A stretch of DNA of 64,000 bases from Pseudevernia furfuracea (Eukaryota > Ascomycota > Lecanoromycetes > Lecanorales > Parmeliaceae), in contig JAIUPT010000022.1 in the NCBI GenBank assembly GCA_022315425.1, positions 434,001 to 498,000 of the forward strand, written 5' to 3'. Below the pieces are notes generated by a model. The model saw only the letters and a program-made list of their open reading frames with translations. It searched no databases and had not been told where the DNA came from. Below, piece by piece: positions 11,676-23,984 of this stretch; the stretch's first letter is position 1, and every line of letters starts with the position of its first letter. The position numbers were made by a program, and so were the translations under genes.

Positions 11676-11878
11676 TGTTATGACTAAGATCATGATGTGG
11701 AAAGAAGATGTATTCTTCTATCTAGAAATCTGTCTAAGTGAATATTGGAGACGCTAGTACATATTTGGCTTAGACTCTCCGAGGCAAGGAAGGAGCTGTC
11801 AAAGCAAGAAAAGCCTTCTGCGGAAGGCTTTCGAGCAGAAAGAGTCTCCTGCGGAAGGCTTTCGCAGTATACATATCA
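11676..11878 (-). repeat. Gypsy LTR (3' LTR relative to gag-pol)
   Basis: This 203-bp repeat starts TGTTATGAC and ends CATATCA. It differs from the other LTR at 8 positions, all transitions (about 96% identity). It contains two copies of a CTGCGGAAGGCTT palindromic motif. Confidence 0.9.
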
Positions 11879-12699
11879 AATGTCAACAAAGAAAAACAAA
11901 GTCAGCGTCCTCGCTGATAGTTAGCATATAAGCAAAATAAGCAAACTAACATAATATCGAACAAGGCTTCATGAAGTCTTTCGCGGTCGCCCTCGTCCTC
12001 GCTTGAGCGATTGTTTTAACGATTACGAAGTCTGCTTGAGCGGCTGTGATATCGATGATGCTTATATAGTTTTAGTATTCTTTTCTCGACGTCTTATAGC
12101 GACAGATAGAAGTGCTTGACGATGCTCGTATTCTATTATGAGCTCCTTTGCCTTTAATAGATTCTCGACCTTATATCAGACATTATGCTCCTTGTTTTAA
12201 TTCTTTCAGCTGAATAAATATTCGAATTTTTCACAAGTGATTCGCTTACTCATTATTCTCTCAATCTCAGTGTTATTCTCGTCTTCGAAGTCTTCGAAGT
12301 CTCTCTTATTATGTACGGGTGATGATTCTTTATTAATCTTTCATCTATACGAATCTGAGATTTCTATTATCGTAACGATAGACGACTTCAGCTGTGCAAT
12401 CGAAACGACTGAGTGAATACGTATAATCGAGAGTAGCTGTAGACGATATGTAAGATATTCGATCTTATTTAAAATCTTAAACGGGTCAACGCGTTATTGA
12501 GAGAGCTTACGGTTGAATAAACTTAGAATAAAATAGTCTTAATGTAGTCTGAGAAAGGCTTCGTTATCTTTCTTGAGGTTAATAGTCAAGTGCTTAACAT
12601 CGTAACGAATCTTTATGAATACGAACGCGAAGACTATAACGTCGTCAGCCTCTTTTCTCTTGATGAGTCGAAGTTTATTGAAGGCTTCGACAGATAGTG

Positions 12700-15600
12700 T
12701 TGAATCGACGAGTAATAGACTTATAGCGTCAAGAATCTTAAAGTCGTAATATAACTCGTTAAGTGTTACGTCGGTGACGCTGCTCGAGAAGTTATTAATG
12801 ATTGTCTAAATATATAATAAAATCTTCGTTTATTCGTCATTCGATCGATTCGTGAGATAATAACGCAGTGTTATTTCGATCGTCTAATTAATTCGTTTCG
12901 ATTAATTATTAGTCTGCGAGTGATAAGCAGTGAAGATAAGAAACTTGACGTTTAACTTAATAAATATCTTCTTTCAGAAGACTAACATAAAGCGTTGATC
13001 TCTGTCGAAGATAATGCTTCGAGATAAACTTTAGTTATGCTTTAACAAGATACGAAGTACAATCTCGATTCACTTCGAGACAGTTCAGATCTCTTTCTCG
13101 AGTATCGACAGTACTCTTTTGATATACTTATATGTCAGATTAAGCAGACAGTTTATATTAGTCTAAATAGAAAATAATGCGACGATAAAGTTCATAGCTA
13201 TCGTGTGAAAAGAAATAACAGAGGTCGCGATAGGAACGAGCGAATCATAAGACTTATGTCGCTTGATCTGATTGAGCTGATATTCTAAGCAATATACTAT
13301 GTAGGCCCGTAAGCGCTTGAATAAATATCGAATAAACAGAGTATAAGATAATCGATTATGATATCTATGATAGTCTTCATGACTAGACATGTCATATATC
13401 TATTCGAACATTTCTTGTTTCATTGATGACGATATGTAAAGACGTTATACATTCTCATCGTTAACATGATAGATGAGACCCTCTCGTAGTCGAAATGATA
13501 TATTAGATACAATCTTCGCTTCTGTAGAAGGCTTCGACGCTACTTGAGTAATAGACTCGTTCTCTGCAAAAGGGTTCGACGCTACTTAAATAACAGATTC
13601 GTCTTCTGCGAAAGAATTCGACGCTACTTACGTAACAGATTTGTCTTTACGAAAGACTTTAGTATAACAAGAAACTTTTCTCAATAAGAGTTCTTAACAT
13701 AGTCTAGCCTCAGTCGATGTTTGAAGTCGTCTGACATTTTCACAAGAATAGTGTGATATACTGTCACTGACTCGATAACAATCGTTAAGGATTTCGATTA
13801 GCATTTCGTGTTATTATACAAGACATCGAGTGCTCTCTTAGATTGATCTGAGACTGATATAAAAGCTTATAATAGACGTAACAGTGCATTAGATACGACG
13901 TTGAACTTGTTAGTCTTATAACGGAGTTTAAGATTGAAAATCGAAAGATACTACGAGATACGAATTAGACGAAGATTAAGCTTGTTCGTATTAATAATAT
14001 TAAGTATCGTTTGTCTAGAGATGAGAACGATAGCTGAATAATTCGTATAAATAATCACGAACGACTTCAAGCTAAACTCGATCATGTGACGAATCTTTTT
14101 CACGACCCACACTACGTCAGCGATCTCTAGCTTAGTAGATCAGTAGTTATGTTCGACGATATTTAAGCATCGACTCAAGAACAAAATCGACTGCACATTC
14201 GTACGAGCGAGCTTATTAAAGTCTTTCGAGATGTAATTCTGTTTATGATGATAAATCATAGCTACAAAATCGAAGATCTTAAAAGTATTTAAATTCACAA
14301 ATAACGGTCTTGTGACATTAAAATAAGCTAAGAAGATGAGACTAACAAAGACTTTCTAAAGATTACGAAAGATCTTCGTCTCTATCTCGATAAAAGTATA
14401 ATAGAGCTTGATAATAGAGCGTTTACGAGATAAGTCTTTGTTATCTGCGACTAAGTCTTTAATAAGCAAGGTCTTTCGTGCTTATAATAAACTAGCTAGC
14501 TAAGCGTAACGAGAAATTGATAAACGAAGTCACTCGATGAGACTTAGAAAAATCTCTAGATCTCGTAAAGTCTCTAAAAATCGTATCTTGATAATAACTT
14601 AAATCTTCTCTCGAGATATAAACATGTCTAGTCTATCGATGTAAGGACCGTACTGTGGTGATAACCGTAGTGTAGTATGTAACGAAGGTAACAAGCTAAG
14701 GAGCAACTATGGACTGGGAGGGAGGCCATATATGTATGGCGGAGTAAACCTGCCAAGACACGCTAAGTCTGATAGGGCTAGCGTAGGTGTCAAAGGTACG
14801 AGGTGTCAAGGGATACAGGGTACGCTCGTAACAATCGACACGTTGATCAAGCAAGATAATTGATGAATAGTCAATAAAAGACTTGATAGATAACAGACTA
14901 ACTCTTCTTTGACGAAAAAGCTTAAAGATTTGTTGTAGATAACTAAGATACTTTAATAAGATTCGAGAAAAGACGATAATATTATCGACGAATACTTTGA
15001 CAAAGTTCTTAAGAGATCTTAACATAACATCGATCTGTCTTTGAATATAGAGCGATGAGCTCTTATAATTCATAAGGGCAACGGTCGACTTCTCTTGACC
15101 TCTGTGACTAATCACGATAAACTTGTGTCTATCTTTTCGTACTATCAAGAATTAATAAAATCATTTCATAGCGTCTATAATTAATAAATACGAGTAATCA
15201 AGCAGTAATATTATGATTTCCGACTGTAACGATAAAGAATATAAGTCAGTCAGAGTAATCTTATTAAGTTCGCGAATATCGACAATCACACGATCTTTAT
15301 GATCGTTAGCTGAGTTCTTTCAGACTATAAATACGGGATAACTATAGAGCGTAGACTGCGTTAATCATATTATTTTATTCTGCTTATGAAGTTTATCAAA
15401 TGTGACATCGATAACTTTTCTATTCTTCTGTTTTATCGAATATATCTTAAATGACTTGAAGATAACGTCGAGCTTGAGCGGGATTGACATTCATTCAGCT
15501 TTCGAGATGTTTATCGTCTGGCCCTGATCGACGAACAAGTTCTGATGCTTATTAAGCAATCTTGTTAAAGGCTTAGTTGCATCAGACTTTCCGTAGATTG

Positions 15601-16192
15601 TTACTTCGTTAGACATGACATGCTTCAAGAATGAATCGACGATAACAACTGAATTGTCGATGAATATAAATGTTACAGAAGGCTTTCTTAGATCGATCTA
15701 AAGGTCGAGCATTGCGATAGCTGCTGTTATAACACTAACAACGATGATGATATCCCTTATTAACTTGAACTTTTAATTTCTGAACTCTATAACAGCTAGA
15801 TCGCTGTGATGCGCTTCAATTGAGAAGAAGTCGTTCTACTCATATTCTTCGAGTGTACTCAAGCGTGTCTTACGAGGGATAACAACGAATAGATCGATGT
15901 CGTTCTTTATCTGAATAGCCTTGAGCGAAGCGTCTACTATGTGAGTATAGACTCTCTCGACATAATCGAAAGATAAAGTATAGCTTGACTTAAAGAGAAG
16001 ATCTCGATCTGTTAATAGTTCGTCGACATAGATTACGAGCACGAATATTGTGATACGTGATAACAGAATTATTCGAGTTGAAGATTTCATCGTTCGCTTG
16101 ATAGGTTTCGATCGAGCTCGAAAGTTCATAGACACGATCATGTCACGACAACTATCTATACTAAGGTTCTGAGTTGCGAAGTTAATAATCAT
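12700..16192 (-). pseudogene. Gypsy pol remnant (spacer, RT, integrase)
   Basis: The frame at 16192-15836 matches the segment between protease and RT in fungal gypsy polyproteins (VIPRKTRLSTLEEY). At 15148-14696 lies RT with VFVDNIIVFSR, where the catalytic YVDD-type pair has become DN, a G-to-A-type change. At 13390-13163 lies the integrase zinc-binding region running into the core (RHKSYDSLVPI). RNase H must lie between 14.6 and 13.6 kb but is unreadable. The outer borders are approximate. Confidence 0.7.
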
Positions 16193-17689
16193 TCGCTCAG
16201 ATATAAGAATGTCAGCTTCGATGAGTATATTCGTCTTAAGATCATCGACGATATGAATTTCCCGAGTGATTTAAGCGAAAGCTCGAGTGTTATCGAGTAA
16301 CATCTCTTTCATATAGAATGGAAGTACGAAGAATTCGTCGAAGTGATGAATTTTGAATCTTAGTTTACGAATAAGTATCTTAGTAGTCATTTTCTTGATC
16401 TCGACCGTAGCTGATACGAAGATACGATCGATTATAGTCATAATACAGTTTATATCGACGTAAGTCTTCTTCTTTTCATCGACTGATTATTAACTAATAT
16501 GAATAATAGCGTAATAATAGTTGCGAAAAGCAAATTCGATACTCGATACTAATTCTGACATCGAAGAAACAATAAGAGACTTTAAAACTTTATTCGATGT
16601 CAGAACATTAACTGAAATAGAGTCTGTTAAAGACTTCGAGTGCTTTTAGTATTCTGCTCGAAGGTGATCAAATAGTTTGTTGCGAGAAGTCGTCTTGTGC
16701 TGACAATGCTCGCATTGATAGTTAGTTATAACAGTGACTTTGATGAAGTAGTCTTCGATCGAGTCGTTATTATGTGAATAATTATATTCTTCGTGGCTGT
16801 CGAAGGCTTCGATAGATGTCTCAGACTGATATGGGATATGACTGATGTAAGCATTCTGACTATTGTCGTAGTCTTGCTTAGACTCGTTCTTATCGTAATC
16901 TTTCTCGATCGCAGCTTGATAAGCTCGCTGCTGACGCGACTGAAACCTATTTTGATAATTGTTATTGCTTGAACGAAATAACTGTCGATTAGACGATTTC
17001 GACGAATCTAACGCGTTTTCTTCTATTAAAGAAGATGTCGTGATCTATAGCTTGATTGAGAGAGTAGATAACGAGACACGAGCGTTTTCTTAATTGTCTT
17101 GATATCTCTGCGGTCGCTACTGATTGCTTTGATAGCCTTAATAGACTAATCGTTGATTGCTTTAATAAGTATTCTCGTATTTAAAAGGCTTTTACGAACG
17201 TTGCTGCTGATTGTTTTGATAAGTATTGTACTGAGGTTGTTAAGACTGGGGCTGTCTTGATTGATACTCACGATTGTCTGTTCTTTTTAACTAATGCTGA
17301 GAATTTGAAGCTTGTCGCGAGTGACGACTAGTATACTTTCATTATTGATATTTACGCTTATTCAGCGACTTCAGAAATCGATTATAATCAGTAATAGTCT
17401 CAGATTCTAAAATGTCTCGTTGAAACTCGAAGTTAAGATCATTTCAAATGAGTAGCATATGGTCTTTCATGATTTTCATATCTGTATTTTAAACAGCTCG
17501 CATAATGATTTGAGCGTACTCTCTTAATTCTCGATGACGAGTAGTATCTTGCATTAAGTACTTCTCACGAAGCAAGACTATTATGTCTTGAGTACGAGAT
17601 TGTTTTCATCGTGTTAATAATAAACGATATCACTCGTCTATACTGTAGATGACAAGTCTCTTATTATTTTCGATGAGCTCAGTGATAAA

Positions 17690-18052
17690 TCAGATAAGAG
17701 CGAAGTCTCTTAAACAGATCTGAAGATTCTGTCTTAATAGTGTATTACTCTTAGCACGGGCAACGTTCTTGACTCGATCGACAAAGACATAAATGTCACG
17801 AAAAAAGATGTTTTTGTCGATGTGTTCTATTGCGAAGATAGTGTTGATGAACTTGCTTTCGTAAAAAGAATCGAAATAGTCAACGTCATCTGAATTGAAT
17901 CGCTTCGTATCGTCGGTGTTATTGTCGACTAATTCTGACTCTTCTTGAGGTTCGAGGTCTTCTGAAGGTTCGAGAGATTCTAACATAACACGAAACTCTG
18001 CTATTATAGCACGAAGCTCAACGAGCTGTGCTTCTGAAAATCCTTGAGTCAT
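17690..18052 (-). pseudogene. Gypsy gag remnant
   Basis: A 120-codon open remnant has an acidic N-terminal half, then FFRDIYVFVDRVKNVA, which resembles the start of the capsid region in fungal gypsy Gag. It lies just inside the 5' LTR in element orientation. Adjacent frames are closed by stops. Confidence 0.6.
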
Positions 18053-18754
18053 TAATAACTCTGATTCAATTGATCGTCTATATATGACTTCGTCTGCTGA
18101 TATAGCAGCAGACTCTATTCTTATAAGAGACGACGACTCAATGAGCGAGAAGATAGAGCGTGATAACTCGAGCGTGTTATTTATTGAAGAGAATTCGTAA
18201 CGTTTGAAGAATTGTTACACAGCTAGAATAACTCTCAAGTCGATAGTGCGATTGTCGAAGGCTTTGATAGCACGCTGTAGAGACGCTGAATTCGAGTTTT
18301 AATATCTAGAAAAGAGCTTCTCTGCTTGATTGAATCTCGTAATTATTAAATTCGAACGAGAATAATTGATAGTAATGTAGAGAGAGATAAGTTTTATCTC
18401 TCGAGGAATCTTTTAATCTTTCTCGATGATCTCGACAAAAGTCTGAATTTGATGAGCAATGTTAATGATATTGTTGATAGATAAGAGAGCTGATGCTGAC
18501 GTGCTCGAGAATAAGAGAATTGTAATAGAAGAGATAGTAGGGTTTGTAGTAATAGAAGTTAGCTTGACGTAGTTATAGAAGACTTTTCTCGAATCGATCT
18601 GAGTAAGATTTTAATAGCTGAGATATAGCAAGATAACGTTCAACGAAGAAGTCTTTTGTTGTAAGATTTGATGTTGATGTTGATTTGATGAACACTGAAT
18701 CTTTTAGTAGGTAATCGAATGATGCTTGTTAGTAATTAGGATGTTGTTATTATT

Positions 18755-18957
18755 TGTTATGACTAAGGTCATGATGTGAAAAGAAGATGTATTCTTCTAT
18801 CTAGAAATCTGTCTAAGTGAATATCGGAGACGCTAGTACATATTTGGCTTAGACTCTCCGAGGCAAGGAAGGAGCTGTCAAAGCAAGGAAAGCCTTCTGC
18901 GGAAGGCTTCCGAGCAGAAAGAGCCTCCTGCGGAAGGCTTCCGCAGCATACATATCA
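18755..18957 (-). repeat. Gypsy LTR (5' LTR relative to gag-pol)
   Basis: This is the second 203-bp copy. Here the palindrome is intact (CTGCGGAAGGCTTCCGCAG near 18929-18947), whereas the other copy has C-to-T changes in it. Confidence 0.9.
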
Positions 18958-18962
18958 GAAGG
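18958..18962. repeat. Target-site duplication GAAGG (right)
   Basis: It matches 11671-11675 exactly. A 5-bp duplication is typical of Ty3/gypsy integrases. Confidence 0.9.
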
Positions 18963-19069
18963 GCGATAACGAGTATAGAGAAGACCGTTTTGAGAAAGAT
19001 ATACGATTATATGATTCAACTGAGCGAGCAAATAAGTATATACGTAGTTATATGAAGAATCATCAATGA
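18963..19069 (+). pseudogene. Tc1/mariner transposase pseudogene, 3' end
   Basis: Reading straight across the excised gypsy element keeps the frame: ...VIRLKGDNEYREDRF continues to a TGA at 19067. This shows the retrotransposon landed inside the transposase gene. Confidence 0.75.
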
Positions 19070-19144
19070 ATAATAAAGCTATTCAAGAAATATGTCAAAT
19101 TGTTAGAAATGCCAAGAATGCCAAGAATACCAAGAGTTTTAGCG

Positions 19145-19173
19145 CTGTCCAGGACTTTCGGTACAGTCCTCTA
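19145..19173 (-). repeat. Right terminal inverted repeat of Tc1/mariner element
   Basis: Read on the minus strand it begins TAGAGGACTGTACCG, matching the left end with C/T transitions, and is followed outside by the TA target dinucleotide. Confidence 0.85.
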
Positions 19174-21320
19174 TACATGATTTATCATGCCAAGGAAAGG
19201 GTTCAGCTGTCGGATAACGCCCTACCTGGAGGGTTACCTGGACGATGCGCTTAGAGCTGCTTCGGATTTATACCTGACGTAACCCCCACTTAAGGGCCCA
19301 TACCCCTATCAAACCCTATAGATACCCCTAAGTTTAGTCTATGCGCCCCCAAGAGATAAACCTAAAGTAGGGTCTCTAGCTCCACGGCTGCCTTCCGAAT
19401 GTAGGGTTAGGGCTGATACTAGCGCATGTGCAGGACTTTTTGGTGCCGACCTCCGTACTGTAAGAATGCAAGGTTACCCGTTATTTCCATTGTCTCCGAC
19501 TCCAATCAGCCCTACAGAAGTTGGATGAGGCGAGATCAGGGGTCCACGGGTCTAACTGTGGGGCTTGCTTGTGCATGATCAGCAGCATGATAAGGTAAGA
19601 AGGTAATATGCTTGCTCTAATAATAGGTCAACTCGGTTAAAAACAACCCAGGGACTGAAGAAAATGAATATGTTACCTTGATGTAGAGTATTGTGATGTA
19701 CCTAAGGTAGTACCTACCTAGCTAGTATGCCATTATTTGCCATTGCATTCCGTTTGCATACATTGCATTTGCATTTGCATTTGCATGTGCATACTTTACC
19801 TTACCTATTGCACCTGCATCTGTGCCTTACCCGCATTTGCATTGGCCCGCTTCTTTCCCTCTTACCCGTATCCGTACCGCGATCAGACTTGCCTAAGCTC
19901 AAGTAAGCCCATTCTCCGTTGCGCCATAAAAATGATAAAATAGGCATGCCATAAAATATGGGCACCACCGTAGGTACTCCCTACTCCCTACTACCCTACT
20001 ACCCTACTACCCTACTCCCTACTACCCTACTCCCTACTCCCTACTCCCTACTCCCTACTCCCTACCTTACTTCTACTTGTTATGGCAAAACTCAGTGTCA
20101 ATTAACTCAACCCCGTACTCGACTCAAGACTCGTCCTGTGCCCTACCCCATCCCGGCTCCTCTAGAGTAGTAACTGTAACAAATTAAAGCACAAGCTTCA
20201 AGTTGCCGACGTGTCGCTCCTGCTCGGACCCTCCGCCAGCAGTCCCATTCCCACCCCCCCTCAAAAGAGATTCCGAGTTACGACAAAGGCCAATCAATCT
20301 TGCGCAAGGCTTCTTGTAATGGTGAACCTGCATGCGTCAAAGCCCACATGCATCGGACAAACGGTGTTAGCTCGGATCCGATTGGATTGAAGCCAAGCTC
20401 TACCCGGACCTTTGGATTAGGTGTCTACTTTACTCTACTTTGGTCTTCGGTCTCTCCATTGTCTCCTGTCTCCAGTCTCCAAAACTCCAAAGTTGGTTTC
20501 TGCACGCGGATGGATTCTTTCTTGCTCCCATGATCGTTCAGGAGTATTATTGGCTCTCAGTGGCAAGTAGTCCGATCCTCTGCAGTAGTGAAAAGGTATC
20601 CTGTCCCGACTCGTCAAGTTGGAAGGATCAATTGTTGCCCAGAAAGCTACGACTGTGCTACTTATTCCTTTTCTTCTGTGTACTAGCTTACTAGTACCTC
20701 GTCAGCCTCCTTCATCGGCACGACTTGACTGATTCCGATCTACTATCTAAGCGTAAACCTGGTTGCCGATCTGTGCGATGCTCATTGGGCGCACTGTTCG
20801 CGATCTCCGGTGTGGACCAAACACGGGAGTTGCCGCGCTGATATAACATGCCAGATTCTCCCCTTCGTTGAGCCTCACTATCTACAAAATTGTTTCCTTG
20901 TTAAACTCAGCTGAAAAGCGCGCCCTGTTCTAAGTAGTTTTTCGTTTCCGTGGGTGTGGTACTAGAATAATGAATTCTCCTTTCATTGTCTGTTTTTCCC
21001 CCAAGATGGTGTGTAGGTCTCTTTATGGATTCTCGGATTGCACTCTGTCAAGATGTTTCCATCTTTGCTTTAAGCGTGGCAAATTGTTTCTTTCACATAA
21101 AAGCCGTAACTGCAAATCCAACGAATGAAGTCTTGCTTTATGTCCTGTGAATGCCAGCGAATTCTAGCAAACGTGCAACAAAGATGATAAATTGTCTCCG
21201 GGCAAAACGAATATTGCAATTTCCTATCCTCAGAAATATTCCATTACTTTGACCGAGGGCATCTTCATTTTTTGTCAACCTGAAAACCGTGACAAACAAC
21301 GGTTTTAAATCTCAGACATC
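19174..21320. other. Gene-free region with low-complexity tracts
   Basis: About 2.1 kb lie between the transposon island and the Sok1-like gene. It has TTTGCA-type runs near 19750-19795, a CTACC/CTCCC minisatellite at 19975-20065, and otherwise ordinary sequence. It probably contains the long 5' region of the downstream gene. Open frames here lack domain similarity. Confidence 0.5.
19975..20065. repeat. CCCTACT-type minisatellite
   Basis: Tandem, slightly variable 7-8 bp units (CCCTACTA / CCCTACT) run for about 90 bp. It is not the TTAGGG telomere repeat. Confidence 0.8.
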
Positions 21321-23176
21321 ATGAGCGGAGATTTGCGACCTTCCAAATCGCATCCACCAAACAACCCTCACGTGTGCACTAGGGAAAAAAAGATGCATGA
21401 TAGTAGACGAAATTCGGTCGACACATGCTCTACGGAGTCATCATCCAAGCACTTGAGCCCCGGAAAGGATAGGAAAACTAGGCACTCAATGCCAGCGCCA
21501 CCGTCGACTCCCTTGGCATCGCACCTCTCATCTAACGGAGCCAAATGGGAACATCTGGCACAAGAGTCGCCTCGTCTATCGACTTCGAGCGCAAACCACT
21601 CCACGCATTTCAGCTCAGTCAGTCTTGACCCTCCAATCACCCAAGCCGTTCTGAGCGAATTAGACCTTCCGCGACTCGAAAAAGATCTGGTTCTTAGGCA
21701 CCACCTTAACTTTGACCCTGAGATTGAACTTCGAGTCAATACACAAGGGCCGCAAGCCGAAGAAAGACGAGAGTGGGCACACAAATATTGGCACGCTTTG
21801 GCAGCCGAGATCACACTGTGGTTGGCGCATTGCCAGAGAACTGCTGCTTGTCCTCCACGTCGACCTTTGTGCATACCGTTGCCTCAGCCAGGACCCAAAG
21901 GCTTTCCTCAGGGGGCGTTTCAAAGGCTTCCTCGATTGTTTGGAGCTGTACGAGACATATTGAAGCACTCGGTACCTTCTGAAGAATGGCCTGTAATAGA
22001 TGCACGGCTGGACGTCCAATTCCTGATGCAGCAATTAGAGCATGGAATATGCGATTTCACGGGTCTCAGCGATTGGCTGGGCAGCTTTCTGAGACGCTTT
22101 TGTTCACCAACGCGATATCGACTGCTTCACACAATGACCTCAGCAATACGACTAGGCGTAGAGAACGCAGAGAGAGACAGCATTGTCCATGGTCTCATTG
22201 CCCTCTTCGAAATCTTGCAAGGAATGAATCTGGTATGCTGGCCTACTGTTCCTCTTCTAAATCCAATGGATCTGACCACTAAATATTGTTCCAGGACGCT
22301 ACCAATCTTTCCATCAGAAAACTGCACCCGACTTGGGTCGAAGACACCATCGCATTCGAGCAGAACGACTTTCTTCGACGAATAGCACATGGATGGGATG
22401 TCATAGGGGCCCAGATGTGGTTCAAAAACCTCCAAGAAGAAGATGAAGAGTCCAGAAAGGGACTGTGGATTCTTGCGAAGGCTCTGACAGAGGCCGTCAT
22501 TTTCGGTCACGAGGATTTCCCTCCGACGTTAACTCTCGATTACAACCGCCTTCGCGCGCTGCAAGCAGATTTTCATGCTCTGGTATACCAAGCGGCATGC
22601 CGACAGACCTTTGAAAAAACGTTAAAATCCATCGGCTGGAAGGGTAAGATATCGAAAAGATCATACACCGACTTGTTCCTTAGAGTGGCTGTCTTGATAT
22701 CGGACCCAGAACGGCAGTATGATTACTGGCAAAGGAGAGGGCCTGTAGCGCTGGAGGTTGTCAGAGCGGCATACACGGTCTGTAGCAATCGCGAGCTACC
22801 TACATCCGAACACGTAAAATTTGCAGAGGATTGTCTAGGTCATTGTTGCGACCCGAGAGAGCGGGTCTTCGAAGACCTGCGGATCAATCTCGCCAACTCA
22901 TTGAAAAACAAAGTCGACGATGAACTGTGCGCAATAGATGATCTCACCCCCTTACAACTTATGAGGCGCCGAATTCCCCGGAAACCGGGGTATGCCATTC
23001 AGAGTGAGGATGAGGGTTTGATCCATATTGTCATGCGCACATCGCACATTGCCGAGCTGCACTGGCGGATCTGGGGACCCATACTATACGAGCAGCCTAT
23101 GCACGTTGGAGGCAGAGCAGAGGGCCATACATCTCTCATCGAAGAGGGTCGATATAGCCAGCGAAGCTCGCCCTGA
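21321..23176 (+). CDS. SOK1: Tcp11-domain protein, Sok1-like
   Basis: This is a two-exon model: 21321-22232 and 22295-23176, with a GTATGC donor and CCAG acceptor, giving 597 residues. The first about 100 residues are Ser/Thr/Pro-rich and probably disordered. From about residue 105 a helical Tcp11 domain begins (EWAHKYWHALAAEITLWLA; later DRSIVHGLIALFEIL-like helices and FGHEDFPPTLTLDYNRL). Yeast Sok1 was found as a high-copy suppressor of cAMP-dependent kinase loss; the family's biochemical activity is not settled. A PKA-linked role here is inferred from the family only. Confidence 0.85.
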
Positions 23177-23566
23177 GGCAGGACCAGCGAGCCTGGGAGG
23201 TCGCCGAGGAACACTGGCCGGGGCTGATAGGTGTACGGCGGTAGAAAGGCTTGAGAAACACTGGACATGTATGGATGAAATGTAAAATCACGGGCGAACA
23301 TAAACCTGCAAGGGACGTGTCTTGAGAGACCTTGTAAGATATCCTATGGGTGGATTCATCAGATGTTCAGGAAATCTTACTGAATTTTCAACCTTTTAAA
23401 CTTGGGAAAAGAATATGCAAGAATGCTTCAGAACTCCTCTAAGGTGCCCTTCGCTTCATCAATCATCTGAGCTTTGTATCGTAAGAACACACCATCTATC
23501 CATAGCCCATGGATCATCCTCCTCTCCCCAAGTCTCCTAGCCTCTGCAGACTCCTCTTATCGCTCT
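23177..23566. other. Intergenic, convergent
   Basis: This interval lies between the 3' ends of the Sok1-like gene and the SERF gene. I see nothing else in it. Confidence 0.5.
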
Positions 23567-23984
23567 CTACTTCTTGCCCTCACCCGCAGCACCCTCCTTT
23601 TTAGCGAAAGCTACATGCACATCAGCCTAGCCTTTTCTCCCTGCAGCTCTCGTCCAATTGCCAGAGGGTGCATGTATCTCTCGCTAGCACTCCCACATAC
23701 CTTCGGCCTGTTTCTGACGCATTATAGCCGCCTGCTGCTCTTTGGTACGCTGGAACTCGGTACCCGATTGCTGGAGACACCATGGCTATGTCAGTCTCTG
23801 TTTCCCTTCTGAGGAAGAAGCAAAGGGAAGGGCGTCGGATCGGAATCGACTGACAGTGTTCTTCTTTTTCTGGGCACCTTGTTCTTTTTGGTTTTTTTCC
23901 TGTGCAGGTTGAGCATCAGATTCAGGGGATTTTGTGTCCTGCGTGGCTTACACGAGCTTTGTCACGCTGGTTGCCACGAGCCAT
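23567..23984 (-). CDS. SERF/4F5-family small basic protein
   Basis: This small gene is split into four short exons: 23984-23952 (33 nt), 23899-23855 (45 nt), 23770-23701 (70 nt), 23610-23567 (44 nt), giving 63 residues. Joined, it reads MARGNQRDKAR, then a Lys/Gln-rich stretch, then SGTEFQRTKEQQAAIMRQKQ. This is the 4F5/SERF signature found from fungi to human SERF2, where the protein modulates aggregation of other proteins. The four exons fit one frame without a stop, and the length matches the family. It is divergent from the RecQ gene. Confidence 0.9.

Larger units (their letters stand above)
11676..18957 (-). mobile_element. Ty3/gypsy LTR retrotransposon, full length, RIP-inactivated
   Basis: The element is 7282 bp long with two 203-bp direct LTRs (11676-11878 and 18755-18957). 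Each starts TG and ends CA, and they are flanked by the identical 5-bp duplication GAAGG. Internal minus-strand remnants run in gypsy order: gag (about 18.05-17.69 kb), protease/RT spacer (16.19-15.84), reverse transcriptase (15.5-14.7), and integrase zinc-binding region (13.39-13.16). The interior is very AT-rich and CpA-poor with dense stops. No primer-binding site or polypurine tract is recognisable, probably because of the mutation load. Confidence 0.9.
10029..19173 (+). mobile_element. Tc1/mariner-type DNA transposon, RIP-degraded, split by a gypsy element
   Basis: Terminal inverted repeats share the core CCGAAAGTCCTGGACA. They are flanked by a TA on each side (10027-10028 and 19174-19175), as expected of Tc1/mariner insertion. 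Subterminal TTGGCAT motifs occur at both ends. Removing the nested LTR element and one GAAGG copy leaves 1858 bp, a usual size for fungal members. A plus-strand transposase-like frame fills the middle. The element is dead: its coding frame carries many TAA/TAG/TGA codons at positions where CAA, CAG or TGG would be expected. Confidence 0.85.

Noticed and set aside
11676..11878. Direct repeats considered as a CRISPR-like or satellite array
   Set aside because: Only two copies 7 kb apart with TG...CA ends and a target duplication, so they are LTRs.
19975..20065. Possible telomeric or centromeric repeat
   Set aside because: Variable CCCTACT units of under 100 bp; a simple minisatellite explains it.
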